Shown piece after piece: positions 17,366 through 26,413 of a DNA stretch of 64,000 bases. Position 1 is the first letter of the stretch. Each line of letters starts with the position of its first letter. A program made the position numbers and the translations under genes. Below the pieces are notes generated by a model. It had not been told where the DNA came from. It did no database searches and saw nothing but the letters and a program-made list of their open reading frames with translations. The stretch is from Streptomyces sp. SirexAA-E (GTDB lineage: Bacteria > Actinomycetota > Actinomycetes > Streptomycetales > Streptomycetaceae): assembly GCF_000177195.2 (NCBI RefSeq), contig NC_015953.1, positions 6,820,001 to 6,884,000 of the forward strand. Direction: 5' to 3'.

Positions 17366-18304
17366 ATGGCGGTACTCACCGCGCCCCGGAAGGAGAGGCG
17401 CGAGCACACCACGGGCAGGCCGCCCGCCCGCAAGCGGGCGACCCGGGTCCCGCCCCTCGTCCTGGCGTTCGTCCTCGTACCGCTGCTCGCCGAGGCCTTC
17501 TGGGTGTTCTGGCCGGCGCTCCAGGGCTTCTACCTGGCCTTCACCAAGTGGGACGGGGTCTCCGCCCCCGAGTTCGTCGGACTGGCCAACTTCAAGGAGA
17601 TGTTCGGCGACGCCGTCTTCCGGACCGCCGCCCTGGACACGGTCCTGTGGCTGCTGCTCTTCGGCGGACTCTCCGCGGCCCTCGGCCTCGGGGCGGCGCT
17701 CCTGCTCCAGCAGGAACGCAGGGGCGTCGGCTTCTACCGTGCCGCGCTCTTCCTGCCCGTGGTGTTCTCGCTCGTCGCGACCGCCCTGGTGTGGCAGGCG
17801 ATGTACCAGCCGGACGGACTGATCAACCAGTTCCTCGAAGCGATCGGGCTCTCCGGCCTCACCCACGCCTGGCTCGCCGACCAGGACACCGCCCTGTACG
17901 CCGTGATCGTCCCCGCGCTGTGGCGCCAGATCGGCTATGTGATGGTGCTGTACCTGGCCGGGCTCAAGGGCATCGACCCGGTGCTCTACGAAGCGGCGAA
18001 GGTGGACGGCGCCACCCGCCTGCAACAGTTCCGGCACATCACCCTGCCGCAGCTCAGCAGTGTCAACGCCGTCGTCCTGTCCGTGATCGTCATCGACTCG
18101 CTGCGCTCGTTCGACGTGGTGTGGGCGCTCACCCGCGGTGGGCCGTACCACTCGTCCGAACTCCTCAGCACGTACATGTACTCCACCGCGTTCCAGTCGC
18201 TGCGACTGGGCTACGGCTCCGCCCTCGCGGTCGTCATCTTCGTGCTGGCCTTCGGAGTGATCGCGTCCTATCTCGTCCGAGCCTTCCGGGAGGCCGACGC
18301 ATGA
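17366..18304 (+). CDS. Sugar ABC transporter permease, MalF type
   Basis: A 312-residue inner-membrane permease with about six transmembrane segments and the EAA loop YEAAKVDGATRLQQFRHITL that contacts the ATPase. The N-terminus is basic and cytoplasmic (MAVLTAPRKERREHTT). The start ATG lies one base after the binding-protein stop, and its end overlaps the next permease start. No ATPase gene is present in this operon; in streptomycetes one shared ATPase, MsiK, serves many sugar importers, and that is inferred here. Confidence 0.92.
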   Translation: MAVLTAPRKERREHTTGRPPARKRATRVPPLVLAFVLVPLLAEAFWVFWPALQGFYLAFTKWDGVSAPEFVGLANFKEMFGDAVFRTAALDTVLWLLLFGGLSAALGLGAALLLQQERRGVGFYRAALFLPVVFSLVATALVWQAMYQPDGLINQFLEAIGLSGLTHAWLADQDTALYAVIVPALWRQIGYVMVLYLAGLKGIDPVLYEAAKVDGATRLQQFRHITLPQLSSVNAVVLSVIVIDSLRSFDVVWALTRGGPYHSSELLSTYMYSTAFQSLRLGYGSALAVVIFVLAFGVIASYLVRAFREADA

Positions 18305-19194
18305 CCGCCACCCACGCCCCGAGCCCCCGCACCGAGGAGCGGGCCCCCGTCCCGGCCGTGCGGCGCGAGCGCAGGCGGATCTGGGGCACCGCGGGCTTCC
18401 ACCTGAGCGCGGGGCTGCTGTCCGCGCTGTGGCTGCTGCCCATCGCGCTGGTCCTCGTCACCAGCCTGCGCTCGTTCGACGACGTCGCCGCCCACGGAGT
18501 CGGCAGCCTGCCGCACTCCTTCACCCTGGACGGCTTCCGCCAGGCCTGGGTCGACGGCGGACAGCAGCGCGCACTGATCAACAGCCTCCTCGTCACCGTG
18601 CCGGCCGTACTCCTGTCACTGCTGCTCGCCTCGACGGCCGCGTTCGCCCTGAGCCGCTACGACGTCCCGCTGCGCCGCACCCTGCTGCTGCTGATGCTCG
18701 GCGGAAACCTGCTGCCCCCGCAGATCCTGCTGGTCCCGGTCTCCAAACTCAGCGAGATGCTCGGCCTGTACGACACGCTGTACGCGCTCATCGGTGTCCA
18801 GGTCGGCTTCGGCATCGGCTTCTACGTCTTCGTCCTGCACGGCTTCATGCGGTCCATCCCGCCCGAGATCCAGCAGGCCGCGGTCATCGACGGCGCCGGT
18901 CCCTGGCAGATCTTCACACGGATCGTCCTGCCGCTCGCCAAGCCCGCCATGGCCGCGCTCAGCGCCCTGTCGTTCACCTGGATCTTCAACGACCTGCTGT
19001 GGGCCATCACCGTCCTGCGCACGGACAGCCAGATGCCCATCACCGCCTCGCTCATCGGCCTCCAGGGCCAGTACGTCTCCATGTGGAACGTCATCGCCGC
19101 GGGCTCCGTCATCGCCGCGGCCCCGACCGTCATGGTATTCCTCAAATTTCAGCGCCACTTCGTGGCCGGACTCAACCTGGGAGCAGTGAAGTGA
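18301..19194 (+). CDS. Sugar ABC transporter permease, MalG type
   Basis: Second permease, 297 residues, with six predicted membrane segments and the EAA loop QQAAVIDGAGPWQIFTRIVL. It ends in FQRHFVAGLNLGAVK, the classical C-terminus of MalG-type permeases. The ATG overlaps the stop of the preceding permease (ATGA), and its own stop overlaps the GTG of the GH36 gene. It forms the membrane pore with the MalF-type partner. Confidence 0.92.
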   Translation: MTATHAPSPRTEERAPVPAVRRERRRIWGTAGFHLSAGLLSALWLLPIALVLVTSLRSFDDVAAHGVGSLPHSFTLDGFRQAWVDGGQQRALINSLLVTVPAVLLSLLLASTAAFALSRYDVPLRRTLLLLMLGGNLLPPQILLVPVSKLSEMLGLYDTLYALIGVQVGFGIGFYVFVLHGFMRSIPPEIQQAAVIDGAGPWQIFTRIVLPLAKPAMAALSALSFTWIFNDLLWAITVLRTDSQMPITASLIGLQGQYVSMWNVIAAGSVIAAAPTVMVFLKFQRHFVAGLNLGAVK

Positions 19195-21293
19195 GCTCGT
19201 ACGACCGGTGGCTGCTGCGCACCGAGAACACCACCTACGCGGTACGGATCGCGGGCGAGGGCCGGTGGGCCGAACTCGCCTCCTGGGGCCCGCACGGCAC
19301 CGAGACGGGCCCGTCCCCCTTCGCCGTGCCGCACCGCACACATTTCGTCACCCCGGCCGACGCGGCCCCCGCCGAGTACCTCCCCCACGGGCTGCGCCCC
19401 TTCTCCGGCGCCGACCTGGTCGTCCGGCGTCCCGGCCGGGAACGCGGCACCTGGTGGACCTTCGACTCCGCCACCCAGGACGGCGACCGGGCCCTGCGCC
19501 TCACCTTCGCCGACGAGGAACAGGGACTGCGCGCGGCGCTCTGCTACGAGACCGTGCCCGGCACCGACGTCATCCTGCGCTGGACCGAACTGAGCTGTAC
19601 CGGCGAGGAGGAACTGCGCCTGGAACGACTCGACTCCGCCGCCGTCAGCATCCCCGTCACGGACGGCGCCCGGCTCACCTACCTCACCGGCCAGTGGTCC
19701 CAGGAGTTCCGGCGCACCCAGCTCGAACTGACCCGCGGCCGCTTCGAGATGGCCTCCACCCAGGGCGTCCCCGGCCACGCCTACGCGCCCTGGCTGGCCG
19801 TGCAGGACGCCGCCGAGCCGGCCGAGGGCGCCACCCCGACGTACGGCGTCGCCCTGGAGTGGTCCGGGAACTGGCACATGGCCGCCGACGCCGAACCCGG
19901 GGGCGCGGTACGGATCAGGGCCGGCCGGGTGCCGCACGAGGGCGCCGTCCGGCTCGCCCCCGGCGCCACCCTCACCACACCACGCCTGGCCTGCGCGTTC
20001 AGCCCGGACGGCCTCGACGGGCTGGCCAGGGTCTGGCACCGCTACGAACGCCGGCTCAGCGGCGAGCGACTCGACAGGACCCGCAAGGTCCTCTACAACT
20101 CCTGGGAGGCGACCGGCTTCGACGTCGACGCCGCCGCCCAGCTCGAACTCGCCCGCATCGCCGCTGACATGGGCGCGGAGCTCTTCGTCGTCGACGACGG
20201 CTGGTTCACCGGGCGGCACGACGAGACCGGCGGACTGGGCGACTGGTTCCCTGACCCGGCGAACTTCCCCGACGGCTTCGACCACTTCATCGACGAGGTG
20301 CGCGCCACCGGCATGGACTTCGGCCTCTGGGTCGAACCCGAAGCCGTCAGCCCGGCCTCCCGGCTCTACGCCGAACACCCGGAATGGGTCTACCGGATCG
20401 ACGGCCGCCCCGCCACGCTGGTGCGCGAGCAGCTCCTGCTCGACCTCGGCCGCAGGGACGTCCAGGACTTCGTCGTCGCCACCCTCGACCGGCTCCTGGG
20501 CGACCACGCGATCAGCTACCTCAAGTGGGACATGAACCGTCCGCCCACCGAACGAGGCCGGCCCGGCGGCGGCCCCGTGGAGGAACAGGACCTGGACGCC
20601 GCACACGTCGCCGGATACCTCCGGGTGCTCGACCATCTGCGCGCCCGCCACCCCCACGTCACCGTCGAGGGCTGCGCCGGGGGCGGCGGCCGGATCGAAC
20701 ACGCCACCCTCGCCCGTACCGACGTGGTGTGGCCCAGCGACAACACCGCCCCGCTGGACCGCCTCGCCATCCAGTACGGCTATCTGCACGCGCACGCCCC
20801 GCACACCATGAGCTCCTGGGTCACCGACTCGCCCGGCGTCTTCGACCCGCGGCCCCGGTCCCTCGCCTTCCGTTTCGTCACGGCCATGGCCGGAGTCCTC
20901 GGCATCGGCGCCGACATCCGCCACTGGTCCGCCGGACAGCGCGCCGAGGCGGCCCGGTGGGTGAGCCGCTACAAGGAGATCCGCGACGTCGTCCACCGCG
21001 GCGAGGTCCGGCTGCTGGGCAGCCCGGCCGACGCCACCTGCGGCGTCCAGTACGACGAGCAGGACGGTGCCCGGACCGTCGTCACCGCCTGGAACACCGG
21101 ACGCCTGGACGGGGCGCCGCTCGTCCCCGGGCGCGCCGCCCGGCTGCGGCTGCGCGGTCTGGACCCGGCCGCCCGCTACGCCGACGAGCGGACCGGGACC
21201 GTCCACGGCGGCGCCCATCTGCTCCACTACGGCCTGCCCTTCGCCTGGACCGCGCAGTACGACGCGGAACTGGTCGTCCTGGTCAGACAGTAG
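19191..21293 (+). CDS. Intracellular GH36 alpha-galactosidase
   Basis: Releases galactose from imported alpha-galactosides. It is a 700-residue protein without signal peptide. Family 36 motifs: YNSWEATGFDVD, FVVDDGWFTGR, GLWVEPEAVSP, YLKWDMNR (nucleophile Asp), EGCAGGGGRIEHATL and WPSDNTAPLDR (acid/base Asp). The GTG start overlaps the permease stop by four bases, and GGGAG lies just upstream. Together with the secreted GH27 enzyme it gives outside and inside cleavage of the same bond type. Confidence 0.92.
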   Translation: MSSYDRWLLRTENTTYAVRIAGEGRWAELASWGPHGTETGPSPFAVPHRTHFVTPADAAPAEYLPHGLRPFSGADLVVRRPGRERGTWWTFDSATQDGDRALRLTFADEEQGLRAALCYETVPGTDVILRWTELSCTGEEELRLERLDSAAVSIPVTDGARLTYLTGQWSQEFRRTQLELTRGRFEMASTQGVPGHAYAPWLAVQDAAEPAEGATPTYGVALEWSGNWHMAADAEPGGAVRIRAGRVPHEGAVRLAPGATLTTPRLACAFSPDGLDGLARVWHRYERRLSGERLDRTRKVLYNSWEATGFDVDAAAQLELARIAADMGAELFVVDDGWFTGRHDETGGLGDWFPDPANFPDGFDHFIDEVRATGMDFGLWVEPEAVSPASRLYAEHPEWVYRIDGRPATLVREQLLLDLGRRDVQDFVVATLDRLLGDHAISYLKWDMNRPPTERGRPGGGPVEEQDLDAAHVAGYLRVLDHLRARHPHVTVEGCAGGGGRIEHATLARTDVVWPSDNTAPLDRLAIQYGYLHAHAPHTMSSWVTDSPGVFDPRPRSLAFRFVTAMAGVLGIGADIRHWSAGQRAEAARWVSRYKEIRDVVHRGEVRLLGSPADATCGVQYDEQDGARTVVTAWNTGRLDGAPLVPGRAARLRLRGLDPAARYADERTGTVHGGAHLLHYGLPFAWTAQYDAELVVLVRQ

Positions 21294-21362
21294 GCAACCG
21301 CCCGACGTACCGTCACCGAAGCCGCCGACAGCGTGCACGAACCCCGAGGAGTCGACCACCCC

Positions 21363-22121
21363 ATGAACGGAACCACCCGCTTCGCCGACAAGGTGGCCGT
21401 GGTCACCGGAGCCGCGTCGGGCATCGGCGCGGCCACCGCCGAGCGGCTCGCGGCGGAAGGCGCGGCGGTGATCCTCGCGGACATCGCCGAGGGCCCCGGC
21501 GAGAGCGCCGCCGCCGGCATCCGCGCCCAGGGCGGCCGGGCCCTCTTCGTCCGCGCGGACGTCGCGGACGAGGGGGACTGGGAGCGGATCGTCGCCGCGG
21601 CGCGCACCTTCGGACCCGTCGGTGTGCTGGTGAGCAACGCCTACACGGTCGACGTCACCGCCGCGCACGAGATGTCCGTCGCCTCCTGGGAGCGTCAGCT
21701 GGCGGTCAACCTCACCGGAGCCTTCCTCGGCTTCCGCGCGGTCCTGCCCGACCTGCGCGAGCGGCGCGGCGCCGTGGTGCTCACCTCATCGGTCCACGCC
21801 CACAAGGGCATCCCCGGCCACCCCGCGTACGCGGCCTCCAAGGGCGCACTGCTCTCCCTGTGCGGACAGCTGGCGGTGGAGTACGGGCCGGAGGTACGGG
21901 TCAACGCCGTACTGCCCGGCCCCATCCTCACCGCGGCCTGGGACCGGGTCTCGGAGGAGGACCGCGACAGGAGCGTCACCGAGACCGCCGCACAGCGCTT
22001 CGGCACTCCCCAGGAGGCCGCGGCGGCCATCGCGTTCCTGGCCGCGGACGAGGCGTCCTACATCACCGGATCGAGCCTGCTCGTGGACGGCGGCTGGTCC
22101 GTCGTCAAGGCCTCGGCCTGA
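21363..22121 (+). CDS. SDR dehydrogenase, probable galactose 1-dehydrogenase
   Basis: A 252-residue NAD(P)-dependent short-chain dehydrogenase: cofactor motif TGAASGIGAAT, a variant NNAG block (SNAYTVD), catalytic Ser in TSSVHA and the YAASK catalytic pair, then GRW-like VDGGW near the C-terminus. The start at 21363 (MNGTTRF) has AGGAG eleven bases upstream; an ATG at 21333 lacks one. Substrate cannot be read from motifs. Position between GH36 and the galactonate genes suggests it oxidises D-galactose to galactono-lactone, the only step of the pathway otherwise unassigned here. Confidence 0.75.
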   Translation: MNGTTRFADKVAVVTGAASGIGAATAERLAAEGAAVILADIAEGPGESAAAGIRAQGGRALFVRADVADEGDWERIVAAARTFGPVGVLVSNAYTVDVTAAHEMSVASWERQLAVNLTGAFLGFRAVLPDLRERRGAVVLTSSVHAHKGIPGHPAYAASKGALLSLCGQLAVEYGPEVRVNAVLPGPILTAAWDRVSEEDRDRSVTETAAQRFGTPQEAAAAIAFLAADEASYITGSSLLVDGGWSVVKASA

Positions 22122-22163
22122 CCGCCGCCGTACCCATCGCACAGCAGAAAGGCACACACAGAC

Positions 22164-22907
22164 ATGACGCCATACGCGCGCCGCGGAGTGCACGGCCAGA
22201 CCGTCGAGACCCTCGCGCGCCGGGTACTGAGCGGCGAGATCCCCGAAGGGGCGACACTCGACCTCGTGGCGCTCCAGGGCGAGCTGGACGTCAGCCTGAC
22301 CGCGCTGCGGGAGTCCCTGAAGGTCCTCGCGGCCAAGGGGATCGTCGACGCCCGCCAGAAGCGCGGCACCTTCGTCAGGGCCCGCGCCGACTGGAACCTC
22401 CTCGACGCGGACGTCCTGCGCTGGCAGTTCGCGGTCGGCACCGACTCCGGTACCGACCCGACACTGCTGCGCAACCTCGGCGAGGTCCGCGGCATCATCG
22501 AACCGGCCGCCGTCCGGCTGGCCGCCGCCCGCCGCACCGACGCCGACCTCGACGCCCTCGAGGCGGCCCTCACCGCGATGGGCGAGCAGGAGGGCGGCGC
22601 CGCCCACGCGGTCGAGGCGGACCTCGCCTTCCACCGCGCGCTCCTGGCGGCCACCCACAACGAACTGCTCGAACGCATGGAGATGGTCATCGAGTCCGGC
22701 CTCGCGCGCCGCGACGAGATCGTGCACAGCTCACCGCACGGTGAGAACCCGGTACCCAGCCACCGCGCCGTCCTGGACGCCGTCCGCGAGCAGGACGCCG
22801 ACGCCGCCGAACGAGCCATGCGCGCCCTGCTCGACCAGGCCGTACGCGACCTCGACCGGGTCCACGGCACCGCACCGGCCGCCGACGGGGAGGCCGGGCC
22901 CCGGTGA
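22164..22907 (+). CDS. GntR/FadR-family regulator, DgoR-like
   Basis: A 247-residue regulator: winged helix-turn-helix at residues ~8-70 (LQGELDVSLTALRESLKVLA, KRGTFVRA) and an FCD ligand-binding domain (DLAFHRALLAATHNELL, VPSHRAVLDAVREQD) with metal-binding Asp/His residues. FadR-subfamily GntR proteins next to galactonate genes (DgoR) are repressors released by galactonate. Its stop overlaps the dgoD GTG (GTGA). It is the only regulator in the island, so it is the best candidate to bind the shared AATTAGTAATT element, but this is inference. Confidence 0.87.
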   Translation: MTPYARRGVHGQTVETLARRVLSGEIPEGATLDLVALQGELDVSLTALRESLKVLAAKGIVDARQKRGTFVRARADWNLLDADVLRWQFAVGTDSGTDPTLLRNLGEVRGIIEPAAVRLAAARRTDADLDALEAALTAMGEQEGGAAHAVEADLAFHRALLAATHNELLERMEMVIESGLARRDEIVHSSPHGENPVPSHRAVLDAVREQDADAAERAMRALLDQAVRDLDRVHGTAPAADGEAGPR

Positions 22908-24049
22908 AGATCACCCGCATCGAGACCTTCCTCGTGCCGCCGCGCTGGCTGTTCTGCCGGATCGAGACCGACGACGGGATCGTCGGCTGGGGCGAACCCG
23001 TCGTCGAGGGCCGGGCCGAGGTCGTCCGCGCCGCCGTCGACGTCCTCGCCGAGTACCTGCTCGGCCGGGACCCGCTGCGCGTCGAGGACCACTGGCAGGT
23101 GCTCAGCAAGGGCGGCTTCTACCGGGGCGGCCCGGTACTCTCCAGCGCCGTCGCCGGCATCGACCAGGCCCTGTGGGACATCGCCGGAAAGGCGTACGGC
23201 GCTCCCGTCCACGCCCTGCTCGGCGGCCCGGTCCGCGACGAGGTCAGGGTCTACGCCTGGGTGGGCGGCGACGAGCCCGCCCGGCTCGCCGACGAGATCA
23301 CCGCCCAGGTCGAAGCCGGCTTCACCGCGGTCAAGATGAACGCGGCCGGCCGCACCTCACCGCTGGCCACCCCCGCCGAGACCGCCGCCGTGGTCGAACG
23401 GGTGGCCGCGGCCCGCGACGTCCTGGGCCCCGGCCGCGACGTGGCCATCGACATGCACGGCCGCTTCGGCCCGGCCGGCGCCCGCCGGATCCTGCACGCC
23501 GTCGAGTCCCTGCACCCCCTCTTCGTGGAGGAACCCCTCCTCCCCGAACAGGGGCACCTGCTGCCCGCGCTCGTCGGCGCCACCTGCGTACCCATCGCCA
23601 CCGGCGAACGGCTCTACGGGCGGTCGGAGTTCCTGCCCGCCCTGACCGCCGGCATCGCCGTCGCCCAGCCGGACCTCTCGCACGCCGGGGGCATATCCGA
23701 GGTCCACCGCATCGCCTCGCTCGCCGAGACCTACGGCGCGCAGCTCGCCCCGCACTGCCCGCTGGGCCCCATCGCGCTCGCCGCCAGCCTCCAGGTCGCC
23801 TTCTCCACCCCGAACTTCCTCATCCAGGAGCAGAGCCGGGGCATCCACTACAACAAGGACGCCGACCTGCTGTCGTACGTCGTCGACACCGAGCCGTTCC
23901 ACTTCGTCGGCGGCCGGGCACGGCGCACGGCCCTGCCGGGGCTCGGCGTCACCGTCGACGAGAACGCCGTACGCGCCGCCGACCGCACCGGACACGCCTG
24001 GCGCAACCCGGTGTGGCGGCACGACGACGGCGCCTTCGCCGAATGGTGA
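22904..24049 (+). CDS. dgoD: D-galactonate dehydratase
   Basis: Dehydrates D-galactonate to 2-keto-3-deoxygalactonate. An enolase-superfamily protein (381 residues) with metal ligands in DMHGRF, EEPL and ATGERLYGR, and the catalytic histidine in PHCPLGPIALAA, followed by FLIQEQSRGIHYN. These blocks match E. coli DgoD closely in memory (DFHGRV, HCPLGPIALAA, IQEQSLGIHYN), so the substrate is assigned with good confidence. The start is GTG overlapping the GntR stop. Confidence 0.92.
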   Translation: MKITRIETFLVPPRWLFCRIETDDGIVGWGEPVVEGRAEVVRAAVDVLAEYLLGRDPLRVEDHWQVLSKGGFYRGGPVLSSAVAGIDQALWDIAGKAYGAPVHALLGGPVRDEVRVYAWVGGDEPARLADEITAQVEAGFTAVKMNAAGRTSPLATPAETAAVVERVAAARDVLGPGRDVAIDMHGRFGPAGARRILHAVESLHPLFVEEPLLPEQGHLLPALVGATCVPIATGERLYGRSEFLPALTAGIAVAQPDLSHAGGISEVHRIASLAETYGAQLAPHCPLGPIALAASLQVAFSTPNFLIQEQSRGIHYNKDADLLSYVVDTEPFHFVGGRARRTALPGLGVTVDENAVRAADRTGHAWRNPVWRHDDGAFAEW

Positions 24050-24987
24050 GCACGACGAGCCCGCCCGCCGTCGAGACCGACCCGGCCCACGGCGGACGCT
24101 GGACGTCCCTGCGGGCGGGCGGCCGGGAATGGCTCTGGCACCGCGACGAGCCGCGCCGCCCCGGCGTCGTACCCGGCGACGCGTTCGCCGACGCCGGCGG
24201 GGTGGAGGAGTGCGTACCGACCGTGCGCGGCACACCCGACCACGGCGACGCCTGGGCCCGGCCCTGGCAGCGGGCCTGTGGCACCGAGTCCGTCGACTGC
24301 GCGGACTTCCGGCTCAGCCGGCGGATACGCGCCGACGGGGACCGGGCGGTGGTCGACTACCGGCTCACGGCCGAACCCGGCTACCGCTTCCTGTGGGCCG
24401 CCCACGCGCTGCTCGACCTCTCCGAGGAGGCCCGCGTCGGGATCGCGGACGGCACGCCGGCCCGCTTCTACCCGGACGGCGGCGCGCGGTGGACCCCGTG
24501 CTCCTGGCCGTCGCCTCCCGGGCGCACGGACGGCCTCGACCGGCTCGGACCCGACGACGGTACGGCCGTCGGCGCGATCGTGGACACCCGGCGGGTCGAC
24601 GTCCACGACGGCACGGCCACGCTGCGGATGGCCGTCGAGGCCGAGGGCCAGCCGGTGTCCGTCGCGCTCTGGCGCAACCTCGGCGGCTTCCCCGAGCAGC
24701 GGCCCTACCGGTCCGTCGGCGTCGAGCCCATGCTCGGCCGGGTCTTCGACCTGGCGGCCGCCCGGGACGGGGACGCCGCGTGCGTGCCCCACGCCGGTGA
24801 GGTCCGCTGGCGTCTCACCGTGAGCGCGCGAGTGGCACCGCACTCGGCGACAGGAACCGCAACATCACCGAAGAACCAGACAGGGAAGGGAGCCCGCACG
24901 TGGATCTGCTGCCCGCGCTGCGTACCCACCGGATCGTCGCCATCGTGCGCGGCGCGGACCCGGACGCCGCACTCAGGACCGTACTGA
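24043..24987 (+). CDS. Aldose 1-epimerase (mutarotase) family protein with odd C-terminal overlap
   Basis: Residues 1-260 resemble galactose mutarotases: HGGRWTSLRAGGREWLWHRD and DAFADAGGVEECVPTVRGTP near the N-terminus and EVRWRLTV near the end. It would interconvert galactose anomers ahead of the dehydrogenase. The ATG at 24043 overlaps the dgoD stop by seven bases; a GTG at 24046 is also possible. The frame then continues ~55 residues with no family similarity and overlaps the aldolase gene by 88 nt, unlike the 4-nt overlaps elsewhere. A frameshift near 24800-24820 is possible, since out-of-frame TGA codons lie there. Confidence 0.7.
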   Translation: MVSTTSPPAVETDPAHGGRWTSLRAGGREWLWHRDEPRRPGVVPGDAFADAGGVEECVPTVRGTPDHGDAWARPWQRACGTESVDCADFRLSRRIRADGDRAVVDYRLTAEPGYRFLWAAHALLDLSEEARVGIADGTPARFYPDGGARWTPCSWPSPPGRTDGLDRLGPDDGTAVGAIVDTRRVDVHDGTATLRMAVEAEGQPVSVALWRNLGGFPEQRPYRSVGVEPMLGRVFDLAAARDGDAACVPHAGEVRWRLTVSARVAPHSATGTATSPKNQTGKGARTWICCPRCVPTGSSPSCAARTRTPHSGPY

Positions 24988-25547
24988 CCCTGGCCGAGGA
25001 GCGCCTCGCGCTCATCGAGGTCTCCCTCAGCGGACAGGACGCGCTCGGCGTCATCCGCCGGGCCCGCGCAGCCCTCGGGCCCGGTGCGCCGCTCGGCGCG
25101 GGCACCGTCCTCACCGCGCAGGACGCCCGGGCGGCGCACGACGCGGGAGCCGACTTCGTGGTCACCCCCGCCGTCTGCGAGAGCGTCACGGAGGCCAAAC
25201 GCCTCGGACTGCCCGTGCTGGCGGGGGTGATGACCCCTACCGACGTCGTCGCCGCGCAGCGGCTCGGCGCGGACGCCTTCAAGCTCTTCCCCGCGGCACA
25301 GGCCGGCGGCCCCGGATATCTGAAGGCGCTGCACGGCCCCTTCCCCGACGCGCCGTTCGTGCCGGTCGGGGGAGTGGACGCCGACGCGGCCCGTACCTAT
25401 CTCGCGCACGGCGCCGCCGCGGTGGGCGTCGGCTCTCCGCTGATCGGCGACGCGGCGGACGGCGGTGACCTCGACGGGCTGCGCGAACGGGCCCGCGCCT
25501 TCCTCGGCGCCGTACGGGCCACCGCGGCCGCGGACACCGGGCGATGA
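24900..25547 (+). CDS. 2-keto-3-deoxy-6-phosphogalactonate aldolase (Eda/DgoA family)
   Basis: Cleaves the phosphorylated keto-deoxy sugar acid to pyruvate and glyceraldehyde 3-phosphate. A 215-residue class I aldolase with LIEVSLSG (catalytic Glu), GAGTVLT, and DAFKLFPAAQAGG carrying the Schiff-base lysine, then VGGV. The GTG start has AAGGGAG upstream. Between dgoD and the kinase, so KDPGal is the likely substrate; Eda-type enzymes also accept KDPG. Its stop overlaps the next ATG. Confidence 0.9.
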   Translation: MDLLPALRTHRIVAIVRGADPDAALRTVLTLAEERLALIEVSLSGQDALGVIRRARAALGPGAPLGAGTVLTAQDARAAHDAGADFVVTPAVCESVTEAKRLGLPVLAGVMTPTDVVAAQRLGADAFKLFPAAQAGGPGYLKALHGPFPDAPFVPVGGVDADAARTYLAHGAAAVGVGSPLIGDAADGGDLDGLRERARAFLGAVRATAAADTGR

Positions 25548-26413
25548 CCGCCGCCGCACCGGCCGTGTGCTGGCAGGACCGGCTGGCGCTCGGCGAAGGC
25601 ATACGCCCCGTCGACGGCGGCATCGTCCTGGTCGACATCCTCACCGGGCGGCTGCTGGCCGGCCCCGAGGACCGCACGGCCCCGCTGAGGCCACTCGCCC
25701 GGCTGTCCGTCCCCCTCGGCGCGGTCGCCCCCGTCCACGGTCGCCCCGGCACCTGGATCGCCGCCGCCGGGACCGGTGTCTGCCTGATCGGCCCGCACGG
25801 GCGGACCGAGTGGCTCGCACACCCCGAGGACGGGGCGGCCACGCCCATGCGGATGAACGACGCGGCCGCCGATCCGCACGGCAGGTTCTGGGCGGGCAGC
25901 ATGGCCTACGACACCAGGGACGGCGCGGGCTCGCTCTACCGTGTCGACCACGACGGCACGGTGACCCGCGTCCTGGACGGCCTCACCGTGCCCAACGGCC
26001 CGGCGTTCGGCGCGGACGGCACCGTGCTGTACCTCGCCGACAGCGCCAAGGGCGTCATCCGCCGCTACCCGGTCGACCCGGACACCGGGCTGCCGGGTGC
26101 GCCGGAGACCTTCGCCGTCTTCGACCGGGGCAGCCCCGACGGCATGACGGTGGACGCCGAGGGCGCCCTGTGGACCGCGGTCTGGGGCACCGGCACCGTC
26201 CACCGCTACCGCGCCGACGGCACCCCGGACCGGTGCGTCCGGCTCCCGGCGGAGCAGCCCGCCGGGCTGTGCCTCGACGGGGACACGCTCTACGTCACCA
26301 CCGCCCGGCACGGCCTCGCCGCGCCCGGGCCGCTGGACGGCGCGGTGTTCTCCGTGCGGGTCGACGTCCCGGGCCTGCCCACCGCCGCCTACCGGCAAGG
26401 GGGTTCCGCGTGA
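25544..26413 (+). CDS. SMP-30/gluconolactonase family lactonase
   Basis: A 289-residue six-bladed propeller of the SMP-30/regucalcin family. Metal-site residues are visible in RMNDAAADPHGRFWAGSM, TVPNGPAFGADG and SPDGMTVDAEG. In this pathway it would open galactono-lactone to galactonate between the dehydrogenase and DgoD steps. The ATG overlaps the aldolase stop, and its own stop overlaps the kinase GTG. Arabinono- or gluconolactones are also known substrates of the family. Confidence 0.88.
   Translation: MTAAAPAVCWQDRLALGEGIRPVDGGIVLVDILTGRLLAGPEDRTAPLRPLARLSVPLGAVAPVHGRPGTWIAAAGTGVCLIGPHGRTEWLAHPEDGAATPMRMNDAAADPHGRFWAGSMAYDTRDGAGSLYRVDHDGTVTRVLDGLTVPNGPAFGADGTVLYLADSAKGVIRRYPVDPDTGLPGAPETFAVFDRGSPDGMTVDAEGALWTAVWGTGTVHRYRADGTPDRCVRLPAEQPAGLCLDGDTLYVTTARHGLAAPGPLDGAVFSVRVDVPGLPTAAYRQGGSA

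Noticed and set aside
19149..21668. Very long minus-strand open frame (839 codons) over the GH36 gene
   Set aside because: Pure shadow of the plus-strand gene: repetitive Gly/Val/Ala/Asp composition, no recognisable motif, and the plus strand carries a full GH36 enzyme.
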